Shown here in pieces: positions 19,090 to 28,485 of a DNA stretch of 64,000 nucleotides (position 1 is the first letter of the stretch; every line of letters starts with the position of its first letter). A program made the translations under genes and the position numbers. The stretch lies in NCBI GenBank assembly GCA_025774845.1, contig JALGZP010000011.1, positions 1 to 64,000 on the forward strand, read 5' to 3'. Origin of the DNA: a bacterium. GTDB taxonomy: Bacteria; Arandabacterota; Arandabacteria; Arandabacterales; Arandabacteraceae. Under the pieces are notes generated by a model. That model worked only from the letters and a program-made list of their open reading frames with translations. It did not search any database and was not told the DNA's origin.

Positions 19090-21753
19090 GTGAAAACTAT
19101 GGCAAAACTTCTACTCGTTGATGGGCCGGCGGTGGCATACAGATCGCACTACGCCCTGGCTAAGTGGGACCTCACAGGCTCGTCGGGTGAGAGTACGGCC
19201 GCGACATACGGCTACATAAGTACGCTCTTGAAGCTCTTAAAAGAGCAGAACCCGGAGTATATCTGCGTCGCCTTTGATACCGAGGAACCCACCTTCCGTC
19301 ACGAGATGTATGAGGACTACAAGGCCGGGCGTGCCGAAATGCCTGATGAACTTGCCGGGCAGCTCGAGCAGATCGTAGACCTGACTGAGGCAATGGGCAT
19401 ACGCGTGGTGGGGATCGACGGCTACGAAGCTGATGACGTGATCGGCACCCTGGCGCACATGGCCGGTGAGGCGGGTATCAAGACAGTCATCGCCACTGGT
19501 GATAAGGACATGCTGCAGCTGGTGAACCCTGCTACCAGGGTGATCATGTTCAGCGGTTCGGGCCGCGGCACCCAGATAATCGATGAGAAAGGCGTGATTG
19601 CAAAATACGGGATAGCCCCCGCGCTGCTACCGGATTACTTTGCCCTGATGGGTGACGCCGTCGACAATGTGCCCGGGGTACCGGGTATCGGACCAAAGAC
19701 CGCCGGTGTGCTGGTCAAGGAGCACGGTGGTCTCGAGCTTATCTATGAGAATCTCGACAATATCTCCGCGAAGCGCGCACGGACGGCGCTTTCCGAGAAC
19801 AGGGAGGCCGCATTTTCGAGCAGGGATCTTGTGCGGATCGATAGAGAGGTACCCGTCGGGCTCACGCTCGAGGACTTCAAACGCGGGGTGGTACAGGAAG
19901 ATGTGATAAAGACCGCGTTCATCGAGCTCGGGTTCCGGTCTTTGCTCAGACAGATTTGCGGAGAGCCGGACACAATAGAGGTGAACCCGGAGATCTGGCA
20001 GGACGGCCTCTTAGGAAGCAGCACGGGTCCGATAGGGTGCGACCGGGGTGTGGGAATAGAGGTCAATCTGGAAGGGGCCACCGCAACGACATCCCCGATC
20101 CTGGGTGTAGCGGTCTGCTGTGAGGGTGGAGGTGAGTACTACTTCCCGCTCAACCATCGCGAACCCGTAAACATCAGTGAGGAGTCTTTCCGCTCAGCCG
20201 CCGCCGGGTTGCTCTCAGACGCCGGTGCCCCGAAAGTCGTTCACGACGCAAAGAGGGTAAGGATAGCGCTTGAGCGACTCGGGATCGAGACCGGGGGGAT
20301 TGAATTCGATACACTGCTTGCCGGTTATCTTCTCAATCCCGGCAGGCGAAACATCGACGTCATAGCCATAGCTGCTGAGTACCTGGGCCAGTTCCTCGAT
20401 GACGGGGTCGCGACGGGGTCCGGAAAATCGGTGGTGACACTCAAGCAGGCCTCCGAGAGATGCTGCGCGAGCGCCAAGATCAGCCTCGACGCACGCGCGG
20501 CGATGGAGGAAGACCTTAAGACAAAAGGTCTCTGGGATCTCTTTACAGGGACGGAGATGCCGCTCACGGTGGTACTTGCCGGCATGGAAGTCAGGGGTGT
20601 TAAGATCGACAGGGCGCACCTCGACCGGATGTCCGCTGAAATCAACAAGCGACTGGCCGGAATCGAGAAGGACGCGTTCGCCCTGGCGGGACGAGAGTTC
20701 AACCTGAACTCACCCAAGGACATTTCCCAGCTCCTGTTCGATGAGATCGGGCTAAAACCACGCAGAAAGACCAAGACGGGGTTCTCGACCGATACGACGG
20801 TCCTTACCGAACTCAGCAGCGAACACGAGCTGCCGGGCAAGATCCTTGAGCACCGGCAACTCGCCAAGATCAAGTCAACCTATGTGGATCAGCTCCTCCA
20901 CTTCGCCGACCCGTCGACGGACAGGATTCACGCCAACTTCAACCAGACAGTGACGGCAACGGGCAGACTGAGCTCGAGCGATCCCAATCTTCAGAACATT
21001 CCCATAAGAAGTGATCTCGGTGCCGAGATGAGGAAGGCCTTTATACCTGGCCGTTCCGACTGGATGTTTGTGTCGGCGGACTACTCGCAAATAGAACTCC
21101 GGATACTTGCGCATCTCTCCGGTGACGAGGCGCTCACGGAGGCCTTCAGCCGGGGAGACGATATCCATACACGAACCGCGTGCTTCGTATTCAAGGTCGA
21201 ACCGGAGGCGGTCACAACGGCTATGAGATCGATCGCAAAGGCCGTGAATTTCGGGATCGTCTACGGTATGGGTGTGCAGGGCCTCGCGAGGGCAGCGGGC
21301 TTAAGTCTTGAGGAGGCCGAGGGTTTCCTTGCGGAGCACAAGCGGAATTACCCCGGGGTGTATTCCTACATCGACGGGCTGCTCAAGACGGCAACCGAGA
21401 ACGGTTATGTCGAGACTATCCTGGGACGGAAGCGGTTCCTTCCCAACCTCGCAAGCAGGGAACCATCACTCAAGTCCGCGGCCGAGAGGATGGCGGTCAA
21501 CACGCCGGTCCAGGGATCGGCGGCGGACATAATAAAGCTGGCCATGCTCGGGGTTTGTGAAGAGATAAAAACGCGACAACTCAAAGGCGGTATCGTGATA
21601 CAGGTGCATGATGAGATCCTCATCGATTGCCCCGAGACTGAGCGGGAGCAGTTCGAGGAAATTCTTTCTGACAGGATGAGCAACGCTTATACTCTCCGGG
21701 TACCACTCAAGGTTGATGTAAACAGCGGGCGGAACTGGTATGAAGCGCACTGA
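19090..21753 (+). CDS. polA: DNA polymerase I
   Basis: 5'-3' exonuclease N-terminus (MAKLLLVDGPAVAYRSHYAL; start may be 19099), polymerase motifs SSDPNLQNIPIR, DYSQIELRILAHLSGD, VQVHDEILIDCP. Confidence 0.97.
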   Translation: MKTMAKLLLVDGPAVAYRSHYALAKWDLTGSSGESTAATYGYISTLLKLLKEQNPEYICVAFDTEEPTFRHEMYEDYKAGRAEMPDELAGQLEQIVDLTEAMGIRVVGIDGYEADDVIGTLAHMAGEAGIKTVIATGDKDMLQLVNPATRVIMFSGSGRGTQIIDEKGVIAKYGIAPALLPDYFALMGDAVDNVPGVPGIGPKTAGVLVKEHGGLELIYENLDNISAKRARTALSENREAAFSSRDLVRIDREVPVGLTLEDFKRGVVQEDVIKTAFIELGFRSLLRQICGEPDTIEVNPEIWQDGLLGSSTGPIGCDRGVGIEVNLEGATATTSPILGVAVCCEGGGEYYFPLNHREPVNISEESFRSAAAGLLSDAGAPKVVHDAKRVRIALERLGIETGGIEFDTLLAGYLLNPGRRNIDVIAIAAEYLGQFLDDGVATGSGKSVVTLKQASERCCASAKISLDARAAMEEDLKTKGLWDLFTGTEMPLTVVLAGMEVRGVKIDRAHLDRMSAEINKRLAGIEKDAFALAGREFNLNSPKDISQLLFDEIGLKPRRKTKTGFSTDTTVLTELSSEHELPGKILEHRQLAKIKSTYVDQLLHFADPSTDRIHANFNQTVTATGRLSSSDPNLQNIPIRSDLGAEMRKAFIPGRSDWMFVSADYSQIELRILAHLSGDEALTEAFSRGDDIHTRTACFVFKVEPEAVTTAMRSIAKAVNFGIVYGMGVQGLARAAGLSLEEAEGFLAEHKRNYPGVYSYIDGLLKTATENGYVETILGRKRFLPNLASREPSLKSAAERMAVNTPVQGSAADIIKLAMLGVCEEIKTRQLKGGIVIQVHDEILIDCPETEREQFEEILSDRMSNAYTLRVPLKVDVNSGRNWYEAH

Positions 21754-22363
21754 CAAAAAGAACATCGTGGTCGGCGTCAGCGGCATAATGGGTTCCGGGA
21801 AGACCACGGTTGCGAAGGTCTTTGAAGGATTGGGTGCCGCGCGGATTGACGCGGATGAGATCGGGAAGGAGCTCTTAAAGGAGCCCGGTATCCGCGGTGC
21901 AATCGTCGATGCCTTCGGTGATGGCGTCAAGAACAAGCGTGGCGGGATTGATACGGCTAAACTCGCAACCGCCGCCTTCAAGACCGAGGAGCGCGTGAGG
22001 ATGCTCAATGAAATCACACGGGATGCGCTGATCGCACGCATAAGAACGAAGATAGAACAGCACGGCGAGACGACCGATATCGTTGTGGTCGATGCGGCGC
22101 TCCTGCCCGAGTGGGGCGCAAGGGAGTGGCTGGATGTTCTCATTGTGGTTGACTCATGTGAGGACACGTGTCTCCGCCGCTCGTGTAGTGATTCCCGGTT
22201 CAAGCCGGCAAGCGTGCGGGCACGGATGAAGCACCAGTTCTCACGGCGCGAGAAGACCGACCGTGCAGACATAATAATACCGAACTACCGATCCCTGGAG
22301 GACCTGCGCGAAAGGGCCGCCAAGGTCTTTTCGACCCTCGCGGGGATCACAGGAAAGGGGTGA
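21740..22363 (+). CDS. coaE: Dephospho-CoA kinase
   Basis: VGVSGIMGSGKTTVAKVFEGLGAARIDADEIGKELL. Overlaps the polA end. Confidence 0.94.
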   Translation: MKRTDKKNIVVGVSGIMGSGKTTVAKVFEGLGAARIDADEIGKELLKEPGIRGAIVDAFGDGVKNKRGGIDTAKLATAAFKTEERVRMLNEITRDALIARIRTKIEQHGETTDIVVVDAALLPEWGAREWLDVLIVVDSCEDTCLRRSCSDSRFKPASVRARMKHQFSRREKTDRADIIIPNYRSLEDLRERAAKVFSTLAGITGKG

Positions 22364-22370
22364 TTCAAGG

Positions 22371-23481
22371 ATGTTGCAGCAGGAACGGGAGCACCTGGCA
22401 GATCTCAAGGAGAGAATCGAAATGCTGGGTGCGCATCTTTGACGTACAGTCAAAACTGAAGCGAATACACGATCTTGAAGTCGAGATGGCAAAGTCCGAG
22501 TTCTGGCAGGACTCCCAGAAGGCCAAGTCCGTGATGAAAGAGGCGTCTTCCCACAGGAACGACGTCGAGAGATGGCAGAACTTCCAGAAGGAGCTGACGG
22601 ACCTTGAGGATCTGATTGAAATGTGTGAGGAAGCACAGGACTCGGATCTATCGGCCGACATAGTCGAATCGCTTGGTAAACTTACCGGGGAAGTAGAGGC
22701 GATAGAGATGGAGTCGCTCATGGCCGGCGAGGACGACGAGAAGGATGCAATCCTCGCGATCCATCCGGGAGCCGGTGGAACGGAGTCCCAGGATTGGGCG
22801 CAGATGCTGATGCGTATGTATGCGCGGTGGGCGGAACGGCATGACTTCGAAACCAATGTGATGGACATACTTGCCGGTGAAGAAGCGGGTATCAAGAGTG
22901 CGACCATAGAGGTGAAAGGCAGGTATGCCTACGGATATCTCAAGGCGGAAACCGGTGTTCACAGGCTGGTGCGTATATCCCCGTTCGATGCCAATCACAG
23001 GCGGCACACTTCGTTTGCCTCTGTGTTTGTGTATTCGGTGGCGGATGAAGACCTTGAGATCGAGATAAGCGAGTCCGACCTGAGGGTGGACACCTACAGG
23101 GCAAGCGGGGCAGGCGGCCAGCACGTGAACAAGACCGATTCAGCGGTGCGGATCACACACGTACCGACCAAAATAGTGGTGCAATGCCAGAGCGAGCGCT
23201 CGCAGCGCCGCAACAGGGAAAATGCGATGAAGATCCTCAAGGCAAAACTTCATGCTCACCACCTCGAGGAGGAGAAGAAGAAGCTGGAAGAGATCGAGAA
23301 AAGTAAAATGGAGATTGCCTGGGGGAGTCAAATACGGTCTTATATACTCCAGCCTTATACACTTGTTAAGGACCATCGTACCGGTGTCGAGACGGGCAAT
23401 GTAGTCAACGTACTCGACGGCAGCATAGATGAGTTCATAGAGAAATTCTTGAGATCCTTAGAGCGGGAATCAAAGGGGTAA
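22371..23481 (+). CDS. prfB: Peptide chain release factor 2, programmed +1 frameshift (join 22371..22439, 22441..23481)
   Basis: Zero-frame ATG 22371 ... CAT CTT TGA C (CTT 22437-22439, TGA 22440-22442), continuing +1 as DVQSKLKRI...; GGQHVNKTDSAVRITH. Confidence 0.95.
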
Positions 23482-23486
23482 GAGGG

Positions 23487-24959
23487 ATGAGACCACTAAT
23501 TGAACAGAGGATCGCGAAACTTAAAGAGATCGCCGAGCGGGGAGCGAGTCCTTATCCCTACAGCTTCGAGGTCAGTCATCACTCCGACGAGATAAAGGAG
23601 GGGTTTGAGAACCTGTCCGCTACGAACGAGAAAGTCTCGGTCGCGGGGAGGCTTATGTCAAAGCGGCCCCACGGCAAGTCGGCTTTCGGTCATGTCAGAG
23701 ACCTGCCGGGCGACATCCAGATCTACTTCAAGCTCGATGATCTCGGCAAGGAGAAATTCGAATTCCTGGATCTCGTTGACATCGGAGACACGATAGGTGT
23801 CACGGGCACGGTCTTCAAGACAAGGACCGGTGAAATAACGGTGCATGCGAGCGACTACCAGCTGCTTTCCAAGTCAATAAGACCACTGCCTGAGAAGTGG
23901 CACGGCCTCAAGGACCGGGAGACCAGGTACCGGCAACGCTATGTGGATCTTTCCTTCAATCTGGAGATCCGCGAGCTCTTCCGGAAGCGAACGTCGATCA
24001 TCAGATCCATGAGGGCTTTTCTCGATGAGAGAGGTTTTATCGAGGTCGAGACCCCGGTGCTTCAACCGATCTACGGTGGTGGAAACGCCGAACCCTTTAC
24101 GACACATCACAGTGCCCTCGATATGAAACTCTACCTTCGGATCGCCGACGAACTCTATCTCAAGAGGTTGCTCGTAGGCGGGCTCGAGAAGGTGTACGAG
24201 ATCTCGAAGGACTTCCGAAATGAGGGGATCGATCGGACCCACAGCCCCGAGTTCACGCAACTGGAAATCTATCAGGCTTACACGGACTATCACGGCATGA
24301 TGGATCTCTTTGAAGGGATGGTAGAAAGGGTCTGTCTCGACCTTTCGGGCAGTACCCGGTTCACCTACCAGGACCAGAAGGTCGACTTCAAGCGGCCCTG
24401 GAAGAGGATAAGCATCGAAGAGGCTCTAAAGGAGCATGCCGGCGTCGATCTCAAGACCGCCACGGACGAGAGTCTGCAGGAGGCCTGTTCGGGGATAGGG
24501 GATCAAGACTGGACCACAATGCCCCGGGGCGCGCTGATCGATGAGATAGTCGGTCATTTCGTGGAGCCAAAACTTGTCGCGCCCACGATACTTTATGACT
24601 ACCCGGTGGAGACGTCGCCCCTTGCGAAGATCTCAAGAAAGGACCAAAGGTTTGCCGAGAGATTCGAGCCGTTCGCATTCGGCATGGAGCTGGGTAACGC
24701 CTTCTCGGAGCTCAATGATCCGCTGGACCAGCGTAAACGTTTTGAGAGTCAGCGTGAAACCGGTCAGGCCGAGGGACAGGAAATCGACCTTGATTTCGTT
24801 CGCGCTCTTGAATACGGTATGCCGCCCGCCGGTGGACTTGGCGTTGGGGTAGACCGGCTTGTGATGCTCTTGACCGACAGTTACTCAATAAGAGACGTGA
24901 TTCTGTTTCCCCAGATGAGACATGAGGCAGATCTGGAAGAGGAATTCGATGGGGTATAG
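23487..24959 (+). CDS. lysS: Lysyl-tRNA synthetase, class II
   Basis: FIEVETPVLQPIYGGGNAEPFTTHHSALDMKLYLRIADELYLKRLLVGG, FRNEGIDRTHSPEFTQLE, GLGVGVDRLVMLLTD. Confidence 0.97.
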   Translation: MRPLIEQRIAKLKEIAERGASPYPYSFEVSHHSDEIKEGFENLSATNEKVSVAGRLMSKRPHGKSAFGHVRDLPGDIQIYFKLDDLGKEKFEFLDLVDIGDTIGVTGTVFKTRTGEITVHASDYQLLSKSIRPLPEKWHGLKDRETRYRQRYVDLSFNLEIRELFRKRTSIIRSMRAFLDERGFIEVETPVLQPIYGGGNAEPFTTHHSALDMKLYLRIADELYLKRLLVGGLEKVYEISKDFRNEGIDRTHSPEFTQLEIYQAYTDYHGMMDLFEGMVERVCLDLSGSTRFTYQDQKVDFKRPWKRISIEEALKEHAGVDLKTATDESLQEACSGIGDQDWTTMPRGALIDEIVGHFVEPKLVAPTILYDYPVETSPLAKISRKDQRFAERFEPFAFGMELGNAFSELNDPLDQRKRFESQRETGQAEGQEIDLDFVRALEYGMPPAGGLGVGVDRLVMLLTDSYSIRDVILFPQMRHEADLEEEFDGV

Positions 24960-26172
24960 TTTTCTTGTAGCCAAGAAGTACATCGGTGCGGGCAGGAGAA
25001 GCGCGTTTATAACGGCGATCACGGTGATATCCGTTGCCGGAGTCGCGCTCGGTGTGCTTGCCCTGATCATCGTTCTGGCGGTGATGAACGGCTTTGAAAG
25101 CGAGGTGATCGACCGGATCATCGGCACCAATGCACACGTCATAGTCAGGAACCAGGACGGCATAGAAGACTTCGAAGAGGTGGCGACAAGACTGCGCGGG
25201 TTGCCGAGAGTGACCGGGGTGTCGCCCTTTGTCTTCTCGAAGGCCATGGTGATCTCGCGGGAGGCGACGGATGCACTCTTCGTCAGGGGTATTGATCTTG
25301 AGCGCGAGACCGAAGTCACGGACATCTCAAGTTACATACGGCCGACCGACTTCCGGTTCGGCGAGATGCAGGCGGATGTTCCTGAGATCGTGATCGGTAA
25401 AGAAGTCGCCTACAGTCTCAAGGTTGCGATCGGTGACACGCTCCTGCTTGCAAGGGGCGACATCTCGGAGGGTTCGCCTTTCGGTATAGAACCCCTCTTC
25501 AGACAGTTTGTTGTCGCGGGCTACTTCGACTCCGGTATGTACGATTATGATGCGTCATTCGGGTTCATAGGTCTTGAGGACGCCCAGGCATTCTATTCGC
25601 TCGATGAGAGAGTTTCCGGACTGAGTGTCAGGATTGAAGATATGTACGAGGCGCCGGAGATCGGCCAGGCGATCTCACTTCTTCTTGGAGACGGCTACCT
25701 CGTGAGCGACTGGATCCATCTCAACCGGAACCTCTTTACCTGGATGAAGATGGAAAAGAAGGTGATGTTCATAATCCTAAACCTGATAATCCTCGTGGCC
25801 GCCTTCAATATCGCAAGCACGCTGATCATGGTGGTCATGCAGCGTACAAGGGATATCGGCATCCTCAAGTCGATGGGTGCCACTTCCGGTGCCGTGATGC
25901 GGATCTTCATGCTCCAGGGGTTTATCATCGGAGTGATTGGGACCGCGTTCGGCACGGTTGGGGGCATCATCCTCGCGCGCATTCTCGATAGATACGAACT
26001 GATAAGACTTCCGGGTGATGTTTACTTCATAGAGACGGTACCGGTCCTGCTCCGTGCGGCCGACATAACGGCGGTCGCGGGGGTTGCAGTGCTGATTTGT
26101 TTTGCGGCCACGCTCTACCCGGCATGGCAGGCATCCAGACTGGTCCCGGTGGAGGCGATACGTTATGAGTGA
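24949..26172 (+). CDS. lolE: Lipoprotein-releasing ABC transporter permease (LolC/LolE family)
   Basis: Starts MGYSFLVAKKYIGAGRRSAFITAITVISVAGVALGVLALIIVLAVMNGFE; four TM segments; paired with lolD. Confidence 0.92.
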   Translation: MGYSFLVAKKYIGAGRRSAFITAITVISVAGVALGVLALIIVLAVMNGFESEVIDRIIGTNAHVIVRNQDGIEDFEEVATRLRGLPRVTGVSPFVFSKAMVISREATDALFVRGIDLERETEVTDISSYIRPTDFRFGEMQADVPEIVIGKEVAYSLKVAIGDTLLLARGDISEGSPFGIEPLFRQFVVAGYFDSGMYDYDASFGFIGLEDAQAFYSLDERVSGLSVRIEDMYEAPEIGQAISLLLGDGYLVSDWIHLNRNLFTWMKMEKKVMFIILNLIILVAAFNIASTLIMVVMQRTRDIGILKSMGATSGAVMRIFMLQGFIIGVIGTAFGTVGGIILARILDRYELIRLPGDVYFIETVPVLLRAADITAVAGVAVLICFAATLYPAWQASRLVPVEAIRYE

Positions 26173-26866
26173 GCCACACGGGGACATCGTGCTCGAGGGT
26201 AGAGAGATAACCAAGTCATACGTCTCCGGCTCAGAGACCCTGCATGTCCTTAAAGGTGCGAACATAACCATTCACAAGGGTGAGATCGTTGCCATCATCG
26301 GCCCTTCGGGAATCGGTAAGAGCACGCTTCTCCATATGCTCGGAGCGCTCGACAGGCCGGATTCCGGGCAGGTGATCGTCGACGGGGTCGATGTATTCTC
26401 ACTTAAGGACGATGAGATTGCCGGATTCAGAAACCGGATGTTCGGCTTTGTATTCCAGTTTCACCACCTGCTTCCGGAGCTTACGGCGACCGAGAACGTG
26501 ATGATGCCCTGTGTCATAGCGGGCATGGAGGTTCCTGAAGCCGAGGCGAGGGCACGGCAGGTTCTGACCGATGAAGTGGGGCTGAAGACGGGTCTCACCC
26601 ATCGTCCAAGAGAACTTTCGGGTGGAGAACAGCAGAGGGTCGCCGTGGCCCGGGCCCTGGTGATGAACCCTTCGGTGGTGCTCGCCGATGAGCCATCGGG
26701 CAATCTCGACCCGGAGAGCAGTGAGTTGCTTCACCAGCTTATCTGGAGGCTAAGAGACCGCCACGGCCAGAGTTACGTCGTTGTAACGCATAACATCGAA
26801 CTGGCAAGGAAGGCCGATCGCGTATTAAAACTATTTGACGGCGTCGCCCAGGACGTTAAGATATAG
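26165..26866 (+). CDS. lolD: Lipoprotein-releasing ABC transporter ATPase
   Basis: Walker A IGPSGIGKSTLLHMLGALDRPDSG, signature LSGGEQQRVAVARAL, Walker B VVLADEPSGNLD. Confidence 0.94.
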   Translation: MSEPHGDIVLEGREITKSYVSGSETLHVLKGANITIHKGEIVAIIGPSGIGKSTLLHMLGALDRPDSGQVIVDGVDVFSLKDDEIAGFRNRMFGFVFQFHHLLPELTATENVMMPCVIAGMEVPEAEARARQVLTDEVGLKTGLTHRPRELSGGEQQRVAVARALVMNPSVVLADEPSGNLDPESSELLHQLIWRLRDRHGQSYVVVTHNIELARKADRVLKLFDGVAQDVKI

Positions 26867-26891
26867 TTGGGGTTAAGGGAGGAGAATCAGG

Positions 26892-27389
26892 ATGCTATGT
26901 GACAACTGTGGCAAGGATCCTGCAAAGATCCATTACAAAGAAGTCAAAGACAACGAGGTGACCGAATTCCACCTCTGTGAGAAGTGTGCCATGGAAAAGG
27001 GGATCCAGGTGCCGCATAAGAAGCAGCCATTCTCGATCTCGAACATCTTCGCCGGGATGGCGGAGGAAGCCGCTTCGGGCCTTGAAAGCTGCAAGAGTTG
27101 TGGTTTCAGTTACAAGGAGTTCCGTGATACCGGCAGACTCGGGTGCTCCGAGTGCTACCAGGCGTTCAGGGAGCAGTTGAAGCCGCTCCTGAGGAGAATC
27201 CACGGCTCGAATGCCCACATCGGCAAAAGCCCGCGTATGAGCCAGGGCGTCTATGAGAAGCGACGGGAGATCGAAGATCTCAAGGTTCAGCTCGGGATGG
27301 CGATCGAGAGCGAAGACTTCGAGAAGGCCGCTGAGCTGCGCGACAGGATCAAAGAACTCGAGACGGAACCGGAGGAAAGCTCATCGTGA
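26892..27389 (+). CDS. mcsA: McsA-like zinc-finger/UVR protein
   Basis: MLCDNCGKDPAKIHYKEV...CEKCA, CKSCG...GCSECY, C-terminal UVR motif. Confidence 0.9.
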   Translation: MLCDNCGKDPAKIHYKEVKDNEVTEFHLCEKCAMEKGIQVPHKKQPFSISNIFAGMAEEAASGLESCKSCGFSYKEFRDTGRLGCSECYQAFREQLKPLLRRIHGSNAHIGKSPRMSQGVYEKRREIEDLKVQLGMAIESEDFEKAAELRDRIKELETEPEESSS

Positions 27390-28459
27390 CAATCGAGCAG
27401 ATGGCGGCGACCGCAAGCCCCTGGCTTGACGGCCGGGAACACCATGCTGAATCGGTGGTCAGCAGCAGAGTCCGTCTGGCGCGAAATCTGGCCGGTGTTC
27501 CTTTCTCGCACAGGGCGCGGCCTGAGGACCTCGACCGGGTCCTTACGCTTTCGAGGCAGGCCCTATGTGAAGCCAACACGCTCAAAACCGGTACATTCAT
27601 GCTTATGAGCGAGCTCGGTGAGCTCGAAAGGCAGTTCCTGGTTGAGCGTCACCTGATAAGTCAGGAACATTCCGAGAAGTCGCCCACCAGGGCCGTGATC
27701 GTCGGCGACCGTGAGATGGTAAGTGCGATGGTCAATGAGGAGGATCACCTGAGACTCCAGTCGATACAGGCGGGTTTCCAGGTGATGGAAGCATGGAGGT
27801 TGGTTGACAGGCTGGACGGCGAGATCGATCAGAGTCTCGAATATGCCTTTTCCTATGAATGGGGCTATCTTTCCGCCTGCCCGACCAATACAGGCACGGG
27901 ACTCAGGGCGTCTATGCTCGTTCATCTTCCGGCGCTTGTACTGACCGGCCAGATAGACAAGATTATTCACAGCATAAGCCAGATGGGACTTGCTGTCAGA
28001 GGCTTCTATGGTGAGGGCAGTGATGTGATGGGCAATCTGTTCCAGGTATCCAACAGGACCGCCCTGGGGACTTCAGAGATCGATATCATACAGAGTCTCG
28101 AGAAGGTCGTCACTCAGGTGCTTGATTATGAGGCACGGGCACGTGAGATTCTGCTAAGGGATGCACGCTCTCAGATCGAAGATAAGGTATGGAGGGCATA
28201 TGGCATTCTGAAGTACTGTAGGAGGGTGACATCAAAGGATGTGATGTCATTTGCCTCCGCAGTAAGGTTAGGCCTGTGCCTGAAAATGATAGACAGCATA
28301 TCCGTGGCCGGATTGAACAGGATGACATTTATGAGCCAGCCTGCCCACCTGCAGAAGCGTTCCGGAAAGGAGATGGGACCAGCCGAGCGTGATGCAGTCA
28401 GAGCGGAGATGGTAAGAAGTATTCTGGCGGAAGAAGACGCCAGAGCCAACGCTGGGTAG
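27386..28459 (+). CDS. mcsB: Protein arginine kinase
   Basis: SSRVRLARNLAGVPFSHRA, NEEDHLRLQSIQAG, CPTNTGTGLRASMLVHLPAL. GTG start overlaps mcsA. Confidence 0.93.
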   Translation: MTIEQMAATASPWLDGREHHAESVVSSRVRLARNLAGVPFSHRARPEDLDRVLTLSRQALCEANTLKTGTFMLMSELGELERQFLVERHLISQEHSEKSPTRAVIVGDREMVSAMVNEEDHLRLQSIQAGFQVMEAWRLVDRLDGEIDQSLEYAFSYEWGYLSACPTNTGTGLRASMLVHLPALVLTGQIDKIIHSISQMGLAVRGFYGEGSDVMGNLFQVSNRTALGTSEIDIIQSLEKVVTQVLDYEARAREILLRDARSQIEDKVWRAYGILKYCRRVTSKDVMSFASAVRLGLCLKMIDSISVAGLNRMTFMSQPAHLQKRSGKEMGPAERDAVRAEMVRSILAEEDARANAG

Positions 28460-28485
28460 CTAGCTCTTGCAAGGGAGACAATCTG

